Source of the DNA: Leptolyngbya sp. BC1307
Lineage (GTDB): Bacteria > Cyanobacteriota > Cyanobacteriia > Phormidesmidales > Phormidesmidaceae
Assembly: GCF_002286735.1 (NCBI RefSeq)
Contig: NZ_NRTA01000026.1
Span: 1 to 57,235, forward strand
Direction: 5' to 3'
Length of the DNA stretch: 57,235 nt
The position numbers and the translations under genes are program-made. A model generated the notes under the pieces. That model was not told the DNA's origin. It worked only from the letters and a program-made list of their open reading frames with translations, and searched no databases. This document shows positions 1 through 9,114 of the stretch, in pieces (position 1 is the stretch's first letter; each line of letters begins with the position of its first letter).

Positions 1-1
1 T

Positions 2-115
2 CGGAATAACCAGGAATTCTTAAGACAAACACCCATTGAAGCGCTAAGTCTTAGGAAGCTCCGTCTGTACCCGCAGGGTCAGAGGGAGAGACTTCACTGG
101 GCCTTCCACTACTGA
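2..115 (+). other. Possible 3' end of a gene cut by the left edge
   Basis: One plus-strand frame is open from the window edge for 37 codons and ends in TGA at 113-115. Its translation is rich in Leu, Arg and Gln and could be a protein tail. The other two plus frames close early. A random open run of this length is not rare, so this is only a hint that a gene enters from the left. Confidence 0.2.
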
Positions 116-145
116 CAGCCTTCTCACGCCTGACTACACGCCACT

Positions 146-919
146 ATGGAAATCTATCGCCTGCCTGCCCGCACTGACAACTACATTTATGTCTTGTATA
201 ACCCGGCTGATAGTACAGCAGCTGTGGTTGACCCTGCCGATGCCCCGCCTGTTCTTAAAAAGCTCAATGAGCTAGGCGCGACGCTGGTCACCATTTTTAA
301 TACGCACCACCACAATGACCATGTCGGCGGCAACCGCCAGCTACTAGAGCGCTTTCCTGAGGCGCAGGTCTATGGCGGCGCGCAAGATCAGGGGCGAATA
401 CCGGGGCAGCAGCATTTTTTAGGGCAGGGCGATCGCGTCCAATTCGCAGATCGTACCGGCGAAGTCTTTTTTGTCCCCGGTCACACCCGAGGTCATATTG
501 CTTACTATTTCACGCCAGCGGCAGACGGAGAACCCGGCGATCTATTTCCTGGCGATACGCTGTTTGCGGGTGGCTGCGGCAAGCTATTTGAAGGGACGGC
601 TGAGCAGATGGCGATTTCACTCGGCAAGCTGCGCCAGCTGCCAGACCAGACGCGAGTGTGGTGCGGCCATGAGTACACGCTGAATAATCTGAAGTTTGCA
701 GTAAGCGTAGATGGGGGAAATGAGGAACTGCGATCGCGCCTAAAAACCGTTACCACTGCCCGTCAGCAAAACCAGCCCACCGTCCCCTCACTGCTCGCCG
801 AAGAAAAAGCCACCAATCCCTTTCTCCGCTGGGACAGCCCCGCCCTACAGTCAGTTGCTCGCAGTCAAGACCCGGTCACGGTATTCGCCCGCATCCGCGA
901 AATGAAGGATCGCTTCTAA
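146..919 (+). CDS. gloB: Hydroxyacylglutathione hydrolase (glyoxalase II)
   Basis: Metallo-beta-lactamase-fold thiolesterase of 257 residues, the usual size for glyoxalase II. It should hydrolyse S-D-lactoylglutathione to D-lactate and glutathione in the cytoplasm, the second step of methylglyoxal detoxification. The metal-binding motif THHHNDH lies at residues 53-59. Further metal ligands are expected in the GHTRGH segment near residue 113 and in the CGHEYT segment near residue 174. The C-terminal part has the substrate-binding region typical of GloB, ending near residue 257 with a conserved IREMKD stretch. The start is an ATG without a strong ribosome binding site. The next gene follows after 40 bases on the same strand. 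The assignment rests on motif order and length; a generic MBL hydrolase is unlikely. Confidence 0.93.
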   Translation: MEIYRLPARTDNYIYVLYNPADSTAAVVDPADAPPVLKKLNELGATLVTIFNTHHHNDHVGGNRQLLERFPEAQVYGGAQDQGRIPGQQHFLGQGDRVQFADRTGEVFFVPGHTRGHIAYYFTPAADGEPGDLFPGDTLFAGGCGKLFEGTAEQMAISLGKLRQLPDQTRVWCGHEYTLNNLKFAVSVDGGNEELRSRLKTVTTARQQNQPTVPSLLAEEKATNPFLRWDSPALQSVARSQDPVTVFARIREMKDRF

Positions 920-959
920 CAGAACCAATCAACGCACAGGGCAAACGCATCTAAATCTT

Positions 960-1322
960 ATGAGCCAAGCATCGTCAGAAGATAACCTGACAGTGGATAT
1001 CGGCGAACAAGCTGTAGTAGACAAAGCGCTTGATATAGCCTCAAAAAGGTTTAGAGCAACTGATTTAAGAGTTGTTAAGTCTAGTTTGATGAGTTACGAA
1101 GAAGCTCATGCACAGCTATTAGAACCCATAGAAACAGATCATCCGTTTCTCAATACACCGGTTCGAGTAGTAGAAATTTCTGGCTTCTTTCAAAGAAGAG
1201 AGCGTTCTCCATTTCAAAAAGAAGTATTAACGCCCGCCCCAACTTTTACGAAAGCCTACGTTGTTTTAAGAGCAGCCGACGGGTTACTGCTAGTTGTGAA
1301 AGCAGAGCAACCGCAATTTTAA
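960..1322 (+). CDS. Hypothetical protein, unrecognised, AT-richer than neighbours
   Basis: A 120-residue soluble protein that I do not recognise. No signal peptide, membrane segment or catalytic motif is visible. The middle (residues 40-60) is acidic. A basic run with a paired RR near residue 80 precedes a hydrophobic C-terminal strand (AYVVLRAADGLLLVVKAE) that looks like two beta strands, suggesting a small alpha/beta fold. The codons are visibly richer in A and T (many tta, aga, gta) than those of gloB or rplI on either side, which may indicate recent acquisition or weak expression. It lies 40 bases after gloB and 63 bases before rplI, all on the plus strand. A real gene is likely because the frame is long, starts with ATG and fits the gap. 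Confidence 0.65.
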   Translation: MSQASSEDNLTVDIGEQAVVDKALDIASKRFRATDLRVVKSSLMSYEEAHAQLLEPIETDHPFLNTPVRVVEISGFFQRRERSPFQKEVLTPAPTFTKAYVVLRAADGLLLVVKAEQPQF

Positions 1323-1385
1323 GTTGCGCCTCGCGCCTAATTTCGGTAAGCTGATAAACTGCGCTGAAAAAATTTAGTAAGAGCC

Positions 1386-1847
1386 ATGGCGAAAAAAAGA
1401 ACTCAGTTAGTCCTCAATCAGGACGTGCCCAAACTTGGCAGCAACGGTGACCTGGTAGAAGTTGCCTCCGGCTATGCCCGCAACTACTTAATTCCGCGCA
1501 GTTTGGCCTACAGAGCGACACCCGGCGTACTCAAGCAGGTAGAGCGTCGTCGTGAGCAAGAGCGCCAGCGCTTAGAAGCAATCAAGCAAGAGGCCGAAGC
1601 GACGAAGACCGCGCTCAACACCATCGGCATGTTCACCGTGAAAAAAGCTGTCGGTGAAGACGAAGCTATTTTTGGAACGGTCACCGCTGCTGAGGTTGCT
1701 GAAGTGATTCAGGCAAACGCCGGTAAAGAAGTAGATCGCCGTGAAATCACCCTGCCCGACATCAATAAGCTCGGTGAGTACAAGGTAGATATCAAGCTGC
1801 ACAGCGACGTGACGGCTACCATCAACCTGCGAGTCGCAGCTGATTAG
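1386..1847 (+). CDS. rplI: 50S ribosomal protein L9
   Basis: Ribosomal protein L9, 153 residues, the normal bacterial length. It binds 23S rRNA at the base of the L1 stalk and helps keep reading frame. The N-terminal domain is clear: [22 protein letters not shown] (split here at residues 17-38) carries the conserved glycine and the GYARNYL signature. A long charged connecting helix rich in Glu, Arg and Gln follows at about residues 50-75. The C-terminal rRNA-binding domain (residues 80-150) includes the IFGTVT segment. The gene is followed by a strong hairpin with a T-run and then dnaB; rplI-dnaB adjacency is common in bacteria and supports both calls. Confidence 0.97.
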   Translation: MAKKRTQLVLNQDVPKLGSNGDLVEVASGYARNYLIPRSLAYRATPGVLKQVERRREQERQRLEAIKQEAEATKTALNTIGMFTVKKAVGEDEAIFGTVTAAEVAEVIQANAGKEVDRREITLPDINKLGEYKVDIKLHSDVTATINLRVAAD

Positions 1848-1910
1848 CCTGACGATAGGCCATAGCGCATGCTTACTGGCGAACAGTACAAATGTTCGTT
1901 AACTTAATCA

Positions 1911-1943
1911 GGGTAGGGAGCTAATACTGCTTCCTACCCTTTT
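1911..1943 (+). terminator. Intrinsic terminator after rplI
   Basis: The arms GGGTAGGGAGC (1911-1921) and GCTTCCTACCC (1929-1939) pair over 11 bases with one G-T wobble and a 7-base loop, followed directly by TTTT. It lies 64 bases after the rplI stop and 32 bases before dnaB, so it should limit read-through between the two genes. Confidence 0.8.
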
Positions 1944-1974
1944 ACTATTTAAAGCAGATTCTCTCCGCTTTCCC

Positions 1975-4900
1975 ATGGTCCAAGAGCCCCGTTTCAAGCC
2001 CGCCATTGACCGCTTGCCACCCCAAAACATTGAGGCAGAAGAGGCCATCTTGGGCGGCATTTTAATTGATCCAGAGGCCGTGGGGCGAGTGACAGAAATT
2101 ATCACCCCCGAAGCCTTTTATATTGGTGCGCACCGCAGCATTTACCAAGCAGCGCTAGATTTGCAGGCGCGAGGGCTGCCAACCGATATGATGGGCATTG
2201 CCTCCTGGCTCAAAGATAAAGGTACGCTAGAAAAAGTTGGCGGTCAGAGCCGTCTGGCACAGCTGGTAGACCGCACGATTAGCGCGGCCAATATTGACCA
2301 GTACGCTCAGCTGGTAATGGATAAATATACTCGCCGTAAGCTGATTCAGTCAGGCGGCGAAATTATTCAGCTCGGCTACGAAACTGAGACGCCTTTAGAA
2401 TCGGTGCTTGACCAGTCTGAGCAAGCCCTGTTTGGCATTACCCAGGTGCGGCCTACCCAGGGCCTGACGGCTACCTCTGATATTCTCACCAGTACTTTTT
2501 CAGATATTGAGCAGCGATCGCTCGGCATGGTTCTTCCCGGCCTGGCCTGCGGTTTTTATGACCTAGACGCGATGACTCAGGGTTTTCAGCGCTCTGACCT
2601 GATTATTGCCGCTGCTCGTCCGGCAATGGGCAAGTGTCTCAGCGCGGAGGCCGAAATTTTACTAGCGGATGGCTCGGTTGCCACGATTGAAGCTATCTAC
2701 AGGCGTAGACATGCAGACCTGTTAACGCTGAATGATAGTTTGCAATTTGAACTTACTCAACCTTCTGCTTTTGTAGACGATGGCGTTAAGCCTGTCTTTA
2801 GGGTGACGACTCGCTTAGGGCGGCAGGTCGAGACGACATTGACGCATCCCTACTTGACGATGAAAGGATGGCAGCCGCTGTCTGAACTAGCTGTGGGCGA
2901 TCGCATTGCCGTCCCCAGACACTTACCTATCTTCGGCCAGCAGTCTCTCCCCGAGCATCAGGTCAAGCTCCTGGCCTATTTCATCGGAGATGGTGGCTTA
3001 ACGGGAACCTCCCCCCGGTTCACGAATGCGAATTCTCTGATGCAAACTGACTTCAGCGAGGCAGCCTGCCAGTTTTCAGGGACTAAGGTTCGCGTAAATA
3101 CCAGTGGCGGTACGCGAACCCCTTCTCTAATGGTCACAGCAGATACTGACAAGCTACTACAAGAACGCTGTGCTTTTGGTGAACGAGTTGAGCGATTAAT
3201 GCGATCGCTCAACTTAGGTGGCAGGCTATTGGCCAGGCAACTCAACGTTAACCCTTCGCTCATAACCCAATGGCGTCAAGGAAGATGCGCCCCACAGCGA
3301 GAAACATTTGACCAGCTATGCGCCGCTCTCGAAGTTTCCGCAGAACAGCTAGCGCCGCAGGGGTACGAATCTATTCGGTGGACGGGCAAAAACTCAGTCA
3401 CAGCATGGCTAGACGATCATGATCTTTGGGGACGTGGTGCCCATAACAAAACTATCCCCAAAGCTGTTTTCACTTTGCCAAAAGATCAGCTGTCGCTATT
3501 CTTAAACCGATTGTTTGCGACTGATGGATGGGCTTCTGTGCTCGCTAGCGGTCAGGCCCAAATCGGCTACGCTTCTGTCTGCGAAAAGTTGGCCCGGCAA
3601 ATCCAGCATTTGCTGCTGCGTTTTGGTATTTTGGCCGCTATCAGGCGCCGTCAGGTGAAGTACAAAGAAACTCGACGGCCTGCTTGGCAGCTAGACATTA
3701 CCGACGCCGAATCGCTCTCAACCTTTGCAACTGAGATTAGCATCTTTAGTAAAGAAGCAGCCGTTCGACAAGTTCTAGAAGTAGTAAAAGGCAAAAAATA
3801 TCACGCCAATAAAGATCTTATCCCCGTAGAAGTTTGGGACACTCTAAAAGCGGCTAAAGGCAAGGAAAGCTGGTCAGGGCTCGCGCGCTCAGCAGAGCTG
3901 GCTAGCAGCAGCAATATTCACGTTGGGAAACGGGCGCTCAGCCGCCGCCGCTTGTCTGCTTTAGCGATCGCCCTCGATCACAAACCACTACAAGATCTAG
4001 CAACTAGCGACATCTATTGGGATGAAATTGTTTCAATCGAAGCAATCGGTGAGCAGCAAGTCTATGACCTGACGATTCCAGATACTCACAACTTTGTCGC
4101 TAATGACGTTTGCGTACATAACACCAGCTTCGTGCTGAACATTGCGCGCAATATCGCGGGTACTCACAAGCAGCCGGTCGCTGTCTTTAGCCTGGAGATG
4201 TCTAAAGCGCAGCTGATTTACCGTCTGCTCTCTTCAGAAGCCAAAATTGAAAGCGGTCGCCTGCGCACCGGGCGAATCTCTCAGCACGAGTGGGAGCCGA
4301 TGGGCCATGCTATCAATACGCTCTCGCAGCTACCGATTTTTATTGACGATACGCCGGGCATCGGCGTTACCGAGATTCGCTCTAAGGCTCGCCGCTTGCA
4401 GGCCGAACAGGGGGGAACCCTGGGGCTAGTTTTGATTGACTACTTGCAACTGATGGAAGGTGCGGGCGATAACCGGGTGCAGGAGCTGTCAAAAATTACG
4501 CGATCGCTCAAAGGACTAGCCCGCGAACTCAATGTGCCGATCATTGCGCTCTCTCAGCTCAGTCGCGGCGTAGAGTCTCGTACTAACAAGCGCCCAATGA
4601 TGTCTGACCTGAGAGAATGTGTCACGGGCGATACTTTGGTATGGCTAGCAGACGGTAGGCGGCTGCCTATTGCCAATCTGGTTGGTAAAACGCCTGAAGT
4701 CATTAGCCTGAATGCTCAAGGTCAGCTGATCAAAGCGAAGACAGATTTAGTCTGGCAAGTCGGTGTGAAGTCTATCTACGAAATCACAACTGCCAGCGGA
4801 CGAAAGCTAAAAGCAACCGCTAAGCACCGTCTTTACACGTTCGACGGATGGCGGCGGCTACAAGCTCTAAAAGTTGGCGACCGGATTGCCGTTGCAAACC

Positions 4901-6084
4901 ACATGCCTCAGCTATCTCCATCTGCAGAGCCCTGGCCTGACTTTAGAATCATTTTGCTCGGCCATCTCATTGGCGATGGCAGCTACCTGAAACACCAGCC
5001 TTTGCGATACACAACAGCTTCAGAGGAAAATAGCGCAGCCGTAAAAGCTGCCGCCGAAGCGTTTGACTGTAAGGTAAATCGACACATTGGCAAAGGAAAC
5101 TGGCACCAGTTGGTTATTTCTGGAAACGGGAATCGCTGGCACCCTGCAGGTGTAGGACGCTGGCTGAAAGAATTGGGCATTTTCAACCAACGCTCGGCAG
5201 AAAAACATATCCCTGCTGAAGTTTTCAAGCTGCCAAATAGTCAAATTGCGCTCTTGCTCCGGCATCTATGGGCAACTGACGGCTGTATCGGCAGCTATCC
5301 GCAGCAGAATAGGAAGGAGAAAAGAATTAGTCTCTTTTTCTCTACAATTAGTGAGCGTTTGGCCCGGGATGTAATGGCTTTACTGTTACGATTGCAGATT
5401 TTGAGTCGGATGCGATGGTCAAAGTCTCAGTGCTACAACGTGCATATCTATGGGAAAGAGCATCAGCTCAGGTTCCTAAATTTAGTGGGCGCTTTTGGTC
5501 CTAAGGTAGAGGCTGCTGCTGTGGCCAAAGCCCAACTGCTGCAAATAGGTGAAGCGAATCCTAACCGAGACACCATTCCGGTTGAGGTCTTCACACTTGT
5601 CAAGCGAACCATGCAGGATCAAGGAATTTCTCAGCGCCGTATGGCCGCACTGGGAGGAACTTCCTACGGCGGATCCGCTCACTTTAAATTCTCTCCAACG
5701 CGAGACGTTGTTTCAAGCTATGCCAATATTTTAGAGAGCCAAGAACTCAAAGAGGTTGCAGCCTCACATATTTTTTGGGACGAGATCGTGTCCATTAAAG
5801 CCGTTGGCGAAGAACCAGTATACGATTTAACCGTTCCAGGGCCAGCTGCATGGATGGCAGATGGCCTTGTTTCGCACAACTCAGGCGCGATCGAGCAAGA
5901 CGCAGATTTGATTATGATGCTCTACAGAGAAGAATATTACGACCCCGATACGCCTGATCGCGGCATTGCCGAAATCATTTTGACCAAGCACCGCAACGGG
6001 CCTACTGGCACGATAAAACTATTGTTTCAACCGGAGTATACGCAGTTTCTCAATCGCGCATCGGATCTGTCAAATCGCAGTTAG
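1975..6084 (+). CDS. dnaB: Replicative DNA helicase DnaB containing two inteins
   Basis: A 1369-residue precursor. Removing two inteins (residues 221-716 and 882-1302) leaves a 452-residue DnaB, the normal size. DnaB is the hexameric ring helicase that unwinds DNA at the replication fork. The N-terminal domain begins with the typical [17 protein letters not shown] pattern. The C-terminal RecA-like motor has its Walker A Lys (K220) directly before intein 1, and Walker B ([10 protein letters not shown]) between the inteins. The [14 protein letters not shown] motif is split by intein 2. Both interruptions hit essential nucleotide-binding or contact motifs, so the helicase can be active only after both inteins splice out. 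Protein splicing is inferred from intact terminal residues. The ATG follows the rplI terminator by 32 bases. Confidence 0.97.
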   Translation: MVQEPRFKPAIDRLPPQNIEAEEAILGGILIDPEAVGRVTEIITPEAFYIGAHRSIYQAALDLQARGLPTDMMGIASWLKDKGTLEKVGGQSRLAQLVDRTISAANIDQYAQLVMDKYTRRKLIQSGGEIIQLGYETETPLESVLDQSEQALFGITQVRPTQGLTATSDILTSTFSDIEQRSLGMVLPGLACGFYDLDAMTQGFQRSDLIIAAARPAMGKCLSAEAEILLADGSVATIEAIYRRRHADLLTLNDSLQFELTQPSAFVDDGVKPVFRVTTRLGRQVETTLTHPYLTMKGWQPLSELAVGDRIAVPRHLPIFGQQSLPEHQVKLLAYFIGDGGLTGTSPRFTNANSLMQTDFSEAACQFSGTKVRVNTSGGTRTPSLMVTADTDKLLQERCAFGERVERLMRSLNLGGRLLARQLNVNPSLITQWRQGRCAPQRETFDQLCAALEVSAEQLAPQGYESIRWTGKNSVTAWLDDHDLWGRGAHNKTIPKAVFTLPKDQLSLFLNRLFATDGWASVLASGQAQIGYASVCEKLARQIQHLLLRFGILAAIRRRQVKYKETRRPAWQLDITDAESLSTFATEISIFSKEAAVRQVLEVVKGKKYHANKDLIPVEVWDTLKAAKGKESWSGLARSAELASSSNIHVGKRALSRRRLSALAIALDHKPLQDLATSDIYWDEIVSIEAIGEQQVYDLTIPDTHNFVANDVCVHNTSFVLNIARNIAGTHKQPVAVFSLEMSKAQLIYRLLSSEAKIESGRLRTGRISQHEWEPMGHAINTLSQLPIFIDDTPGIGVTEIRSKARRLQAEQGGTLGLVLIDYLQLMEGAGDNRVQELSKITRSLKGLARELNVPIIALSQLSRGVESRTNKRPMMSDLRECVTGDTLVWLADGRRLPIANLVGKTPEVISLNAQGQLIKAKTDLVWQVGVKSIYEITTASGRKLKATAKHRLYTFDGWRRLQALKVGDRIAVANHMPQLSPSAEPWPDFRIILLGHLIGDGSYLKHQPLRYTTASEENSAAVKAAAEAFDCKVNRHIGKGNWHQLVISGNGNRWHPAGVGRWLKELGIFNQRSAEKHIPAEVFKLPNSQIALLLRHLWATDGCIGSYPQQNRKEKRISLFFSTISERLARDVMALLLRLQILSRMRWSKSQCYNVHIYGKEHQLRFLNLVGAFGPKVEAAAVAKAQLLQIGEANPNRDTIPVEVFTLVKRTMQDQGISQRRMAALGGTSYGGSAHFKFSPTRDVVSSYANILESQELKEVAASHIFWDEIVSIKAVGEEPVYDLTVPGPAAWMADGLVSHNSGAIEQDADLIMMLYREEYYDPDTPDRGIAEIILTKHRNGPTGTIKLLFQPEYTQFLNRASDLSNRS
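2635..4122 (+). mobile_element. Intein 1 of DnaB (in Walker A), LAGLIDADG endonuclease with HTH insert
   Basis: A 496-residue intein that begins with Cys221 of the precursor and ends with His-Asn (715-716). It is followed by Thr717 as +1 nucleophile. It sits in the P-loop between GK and T. The N-terminal splicing block ([13 protein letters not shown]) and the block B TxxHxxxT motif (TLTHPYLT) are present. Homing-endonuclease motifs are [10 protein letters not shown] from residue 332 and [12 protein letters not shown] about 180 residues later. Between them, from residue 416, lies a stretch resembling a Cro/C1-type helix-turn-helix ([18 protein letters not shown]). The C-terminal block ([21 protein letters not shown], split over residues 696-716) is standard. 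All splicing residues look intact, so self-excision and possibly homing should be functional. Confidence 0.93.
4618..5880 (+). mobile_element. Intein 2 of DnaB (in the RESGxIEQ motif), LAGLIDADG endonuclease
   Basis: A 421-residue intein from Cys882 to Asn1302 of the precursor, followed by Ser1303. It opens with [13 protein letters not shown], has block B as ATAKHRLYT, and ends in VSHN. Endonuclease motifs are [10 protein letters not shown] and [12 protein letters not shown] segment before the C-terminal splicing domain ([17 protein letters not shown]) resembles a DNA-binding module seen in other cyanobacterial DnaB inteins. The host junction is DLRE/SGAIEQ. The residue after Gly is Ala, so only the Ser of RESG can act as +1 nucleophile. 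From memory, the Synechocystis DnaB intein sits two residues later (RESG/SIEQ). All splicing residues appear intact. Confidence 0.93.
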
Positions 6085-6115
6085 AACAGCAGTTTTTTGA
6101 AGAGGGATGCGCGCC

Positions 6116-7372
6116 CTAGAGAGGCTTTTGCGAGAGGCGATCGCCCGCTGCTCTGGCAAACACCTGACAATACTGCTCATATCCCCCAGGAAAAACGACG
6201 CTTAGCCGCAGCGGATCGGCATCGTCACCGGGGCCACGGACTACACTCCGTACGCCATTCTCATCAGCTAGTTGCAGCGGCTTGCGGTTCTTCAATTCGC
6301 CGCCGCTGCTGTCTACATAGACGGTAAGATTGCCGCTGTCAAAGACATCGTTCAGATTTTGAATGAGTTGGAGGAAATTGCGATCGCTTCCCCCCCGCTT
6401 CACCTGATCGCCCTGCACTTGCGCAGTCACCGTGTCACCCACCCCAACAATCATCGGCATCATCGCCGGGTCGAAATTAGCTTTGACCAGGTCAACTAGC
6501 GCCGTCATGTCGTGAGGAGCCTGACGCGCGTTGAAGTCTTTGCCCAGCGGGTAGCTGCCCGTACGCTGAAAATAATAGTGATTCAGCAGGGCTAGCACCC
6601 CGGCCTCTTTGATCGCACCGCGCAGCATAAACTGAAAATCTGTTGTCCCCGACTCTCCTGACTGGCCAAACCAGACAATCTCTTGACCCTCGGTATCTCG
6701 GCCTAAGTTAGGCGCATAGTGAATAAAGAAAGAATCTTCCATGCCCTGCTGAGCGGCCTGAGAAAGGAGATCTTGAAGGAGCGATCGCAGTCTCTTTTGC
6801 AGCGCTACGAAAACGTCATTGTCATCAGCAAAAAGCGGATAAACGCTGTTGAGATTGACCGTAGGCGAAGCGATGTTATCTAATACAGTGGCAGCGATAT
6901 ATCGATCCAGGTCTGGTAACAGAGGGGCAGGAGAAGTCTGCTTAAAGAACGCTCTCAAACAGGTTTCCATTTTCTCTGGCACCGCCTTAAGAAAAGCCAA
7001 CTCCGCTTCGCTAACGCCCGGATGGGAGAACTCTCCACTGCGAATCTGCCACTGTACGCCCCCCGCAGCCAACCCTGGCAGATAGCTATTCTGCTTTTGC
7101 AGGTTAGCTGCATCCATACCAAAAGCTTGTTCAACAATCCGATTGATTCCTCGCCTGCCGATATGTTCGCCGTTGGTCAGCACGTAAAAATGAGTACCAA
7201 ATGCCCGCGTCGCACTCACATAGTCGGTGCTAATGCGGCGAGTCAGCGGATCGTTAACTAGGCCCATACAGACACCGTCAAGATCCTGAATGATCAACAG
7301 ATTTTCGGTGGTGGCTAGCGCGCGAACAAACGTCTCATGATCAAGAGAGAGATTTTGAAGAGAAGCTGGCAT
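6116..7372 (-). CDS. stpA: Glucosylglycerol-3-phosphate phosphatase
   Basis: A 418-residue member of the StpA/GgpP family, which dephosphorylates glucosylglycerol-phosphate to the compatible solute glucosylglycerol, the second and last step of the pathway. A HAD-like motif I appears as D30-L-D32-G33 after a hydrophobic strand (LLIIQ). The C-terminal half carries the conserved SGESGTTDFQFMLRG and IVGVGDTVT segments of the family. Length matches known StpA (about 420 residues). It is the last of three minus-strand genes (gghA, glpK, stpA), 141 bases after glpK. An 11-bp inverted repeat lies in that gap. Its 3' end faces dnaB at 31 bases. Presence of ggpS in the same locus makes the assignment secure. 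Confidence 0.92.
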   Translation of the reverse strand: MPASLQNLSLDHETFVRALATTENLLIIQDLDGVCMGLVNDPLTRRISTDYVSATRAFGTHFYVLTNGEHIGRRGINRIVEQAFGMDAANLQKQNSYLPGLAAGGVQWQIRSGEFSHPGVSEAELAFLKAVPEKMETCLRAFFKQTSPAPLLPDLDRYIAATVLDNIASPTVNLNSVYPLFADDNDVFVALQKRLRSLLQDLLSQAAQQGMEDSFFIHYAPNLGRDTEGQEIVWFGQSGESGTTDFQFMLRGAIKEAGVLALLNHYYFQRTGSYPLGKDFNARQAPHDMTALVDLVKANFDPAMMPMIVGVGDTVTAQVQGDQVKRGGSDRNFLQLIQNLNDVFDSGNLTVYVDSSGGELKNRKPLQLADENGVRSVVRGPGDDADPLRLSVVFPGGYEQYCQVFARAAGDRLSQKPL

Positions 7373-7428
7373 AAATTTTTAAGAGAGGGTGTAAGTAAAA
7401 ACTGAAGAAAGAGCACGCAGGAAAATTC

Positions 7429-7474
7429 TCAACGTCAAAGCGCTAAGGGATCTACCCTGACATTTTGACGTTGA
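7429..7474. repeat. 11-bp inverted repeat between glpK and stpA
   Basis: TCAACGTCAAA (7429-7439) and TTTGACGTTGA (7464-7474) form a perfect inverted repeat with a 24-base spacer that itself can fold (AGGG ATCTA CCCT). On the minus strand it is followed by GAATTTTCC. It could be a weak terminator for glpK, a stabilising mRNA hairpin or a protein-binding site ahead of stpA. Confidence 0.55.
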
Positions 7475-7513
7475 AACATTATCTAAAGGTAAAATCCTAC
7501 AGATAAAAACCGA

Positions 7514-9028
7514 CTAGACCCATGCCTTTGCCCGCGCTACGGCCTTTTGCCACTGAGCAAAATGTTCAGCGGTGACTCTATCTGGCTGCGGTTCAAACAC
7601 GCGGTCTACCTTGCGGGTAGCGACAAGGGCTTCGTAATCGTCCCAAAACCCGGTTGCCAATCCTGCTGCAAAAGCGGCCCCCTGCGCTGTCGCATCTCGC
7701 ACCTCGGGCCGCTCTACGGGTATGCCCAGCGCATCTGCCTGAAACTGCATCAAAAAGTTGTTATTGCAGGCTCCGCCATCTACCTTTAAGCGGCCAATGG
7801 GTGTCTCGCAGTTGGCATTGACCGCATCGACGACTTCTTTAACCTGAAAGGCGATCGCCTCTAAAACCGCCCGTACCATGTGCTCCCGCTGCGCACCGCC
7901 GGTGAGCCCCATAAAGGCCCCGCGCGCCGACATATCCCAGTGGGGTGCGCCTAAGCCACTCAGGGCTGGCACGAAGTAAACGCCATCGCTGTCAGGCACC
8001 TGCGCTGCTAATTTTTCTGTCTCCGCTGCGCTGCTGATCAGCTTCAGCCCGTCGCGCAGCCACTGAATGCAGGCACCGCTGGTAAACATCGCGCCTTCTA
8101 AGGCATAGCCAACCTGCTCAGATTGAGCGCTTGCTTTGCGGCTGTCAGCGGCTTCACTCCAGGCAATGGTGCTGAGTAGCTGCGGGGCTCGGACGACTTC
8201 GCCGCCTGTATGAGCCACCAAAAAGCTGCCGGTGCCGTAGGTGCATTTCAGTAAGCCGGGGCGATCGCACCCGTGGGCAAACAGCGCCGCCTGCTGATCG
8301 CCGAGAATAGCCATGATCGGAATTTCTACGCCCAAAATGCTCTTATCCAGCTGGCCAAATTCGCCCAGGCTCGGCTGGATCTGGGGCATCAAACTAGCAG
8401 GAATGCCAAATAGATCTAGCAGTTCGCTGTCCCACTGATGGGTAGACAGGTTGAGCAGCATAGTGCGGCTAGCATTGCTGTGGTCAGTCGCGTGGACTTT
8501 GCCGCCGGTCAGGTTCCACAGCGCCCAGGTGTCTATCGTGCCCGCGAGAACATTGCTGAAGTCGTTCACCCCGTTTTGCTTAACCGTATCTAGCAGCCAG
8601 TTCAGCTTGGTTGCTGAAAAGTAAGCGTCAAGAATCAGGCCAGTTTTATCGGCGATCATCTCCGCCTTGCCCTCGGCCCGCAGCTGATCGCACAGCGGCG
8701 CAGTGCGGCGATCTTGCCAGACAATTGCCGGGTGTAGTGGCTGGCCAGTTGTCTTGTCCCACAGCAGGCAAGTTTCTCGCTGTACCGTCAGACCGATGGC
8801 AGCAATCTCGGTCGCTTCAGTCTGAGCATCGGTCAGCGCAGTTTTCATCACCTGGACGACGGCCTGCCAAATTTCGGTCGCGTCGTGCTCTAGCCAGCCC
8901 GGTTTGGGGTAATGCTGCGTCAGCTCCTGGTAGGCCTGGCCGACGATATGGCCGCTGTGGTCAAACAAAATGGCGCGATTGCCAGTGGTGCCCAGATCAA
9001 GGGCCATGATGTACTGAGGTTGGCTCAT
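7514..9028 (-). CDS. glpK: Glycerol kinase
   Basis: A 504-residue FGGY-family sugar kinase matching glycerol kinase in length and motifs. It phosphorylates glycerol to sn-glycerol-3-phosphate using ATP in the cytoplasm. The N-terminal nucleotide-binding signature MALDLGTTGNRAILFD starts at residue 8. AIVWQDRRT near residue 104 is the conserved glycerol-binding region, and LKVDGGACNNNFLMQFQAD near residue 415 is the second FGGY signature. The gene lies between gghA and stpA on the same strand. In this setting it likely recycles glycerol released from glucosylglycerol by GghA back to the GgpS substrate. An ATG start at 9028 is clear. Confidence 0.95.
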   Translation of the reverse strand: MSQPQYIMALDLGTTGNRAILFDHSGHIVGQAYQELTQHYPKPGWLEHDATEIWQAVVQVMKTALTDAQTEATEIAAIGLTVQRETCLLWDKTTGQPLHPAIVWQDRRTAPLCDQLRAEGKAEMIADKTGLILDAYFSATKLNWLLDTVKQNGVNDFSNVLAGTIDTWALWNLTGGKVHATDHSNASRTMLLNLSTHQWDSELLDLFGIPASLMPQIQPSLGEFGQLDKSILGVEIPIMAILGDQQAALFAHGCDRPGLLKCTYGTGSFLVAHTGGEVVRAPQLLSTIAWSEAADSRKASAQSEQVGYALEGAMFTSGACIQWLRDGLKLISSAAETEKLAAQVPDSDGVYFVPALSGLGAPHWDMSARGAFMGLTGGAQREHMVRAVLEAIAFQVKEVVDAVNANCETPIGRLKVDGGACNNNFLMQFQADALGIPVERPEVRDATAQGAAFAAGLATGFWDDYEALVATRKVDRVFEPQPDRVTAEHFAQWQKAVARAKAWV

Positions 9029-9114
9029 GGCGTTTTTCTATTAATGAATGCTCCCTTTCGACTGTAGACCCCTGCCTGCCAGATCGCGAGCCCAAGCCAT
9101 GATTGTTCAAGATC

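Noticed and set aside
7022-7261. Overlapping frames inside stpA, gghA, dacB and lpxD
   Set aside because: These are antisense shadows of clear genes with well-defined families.
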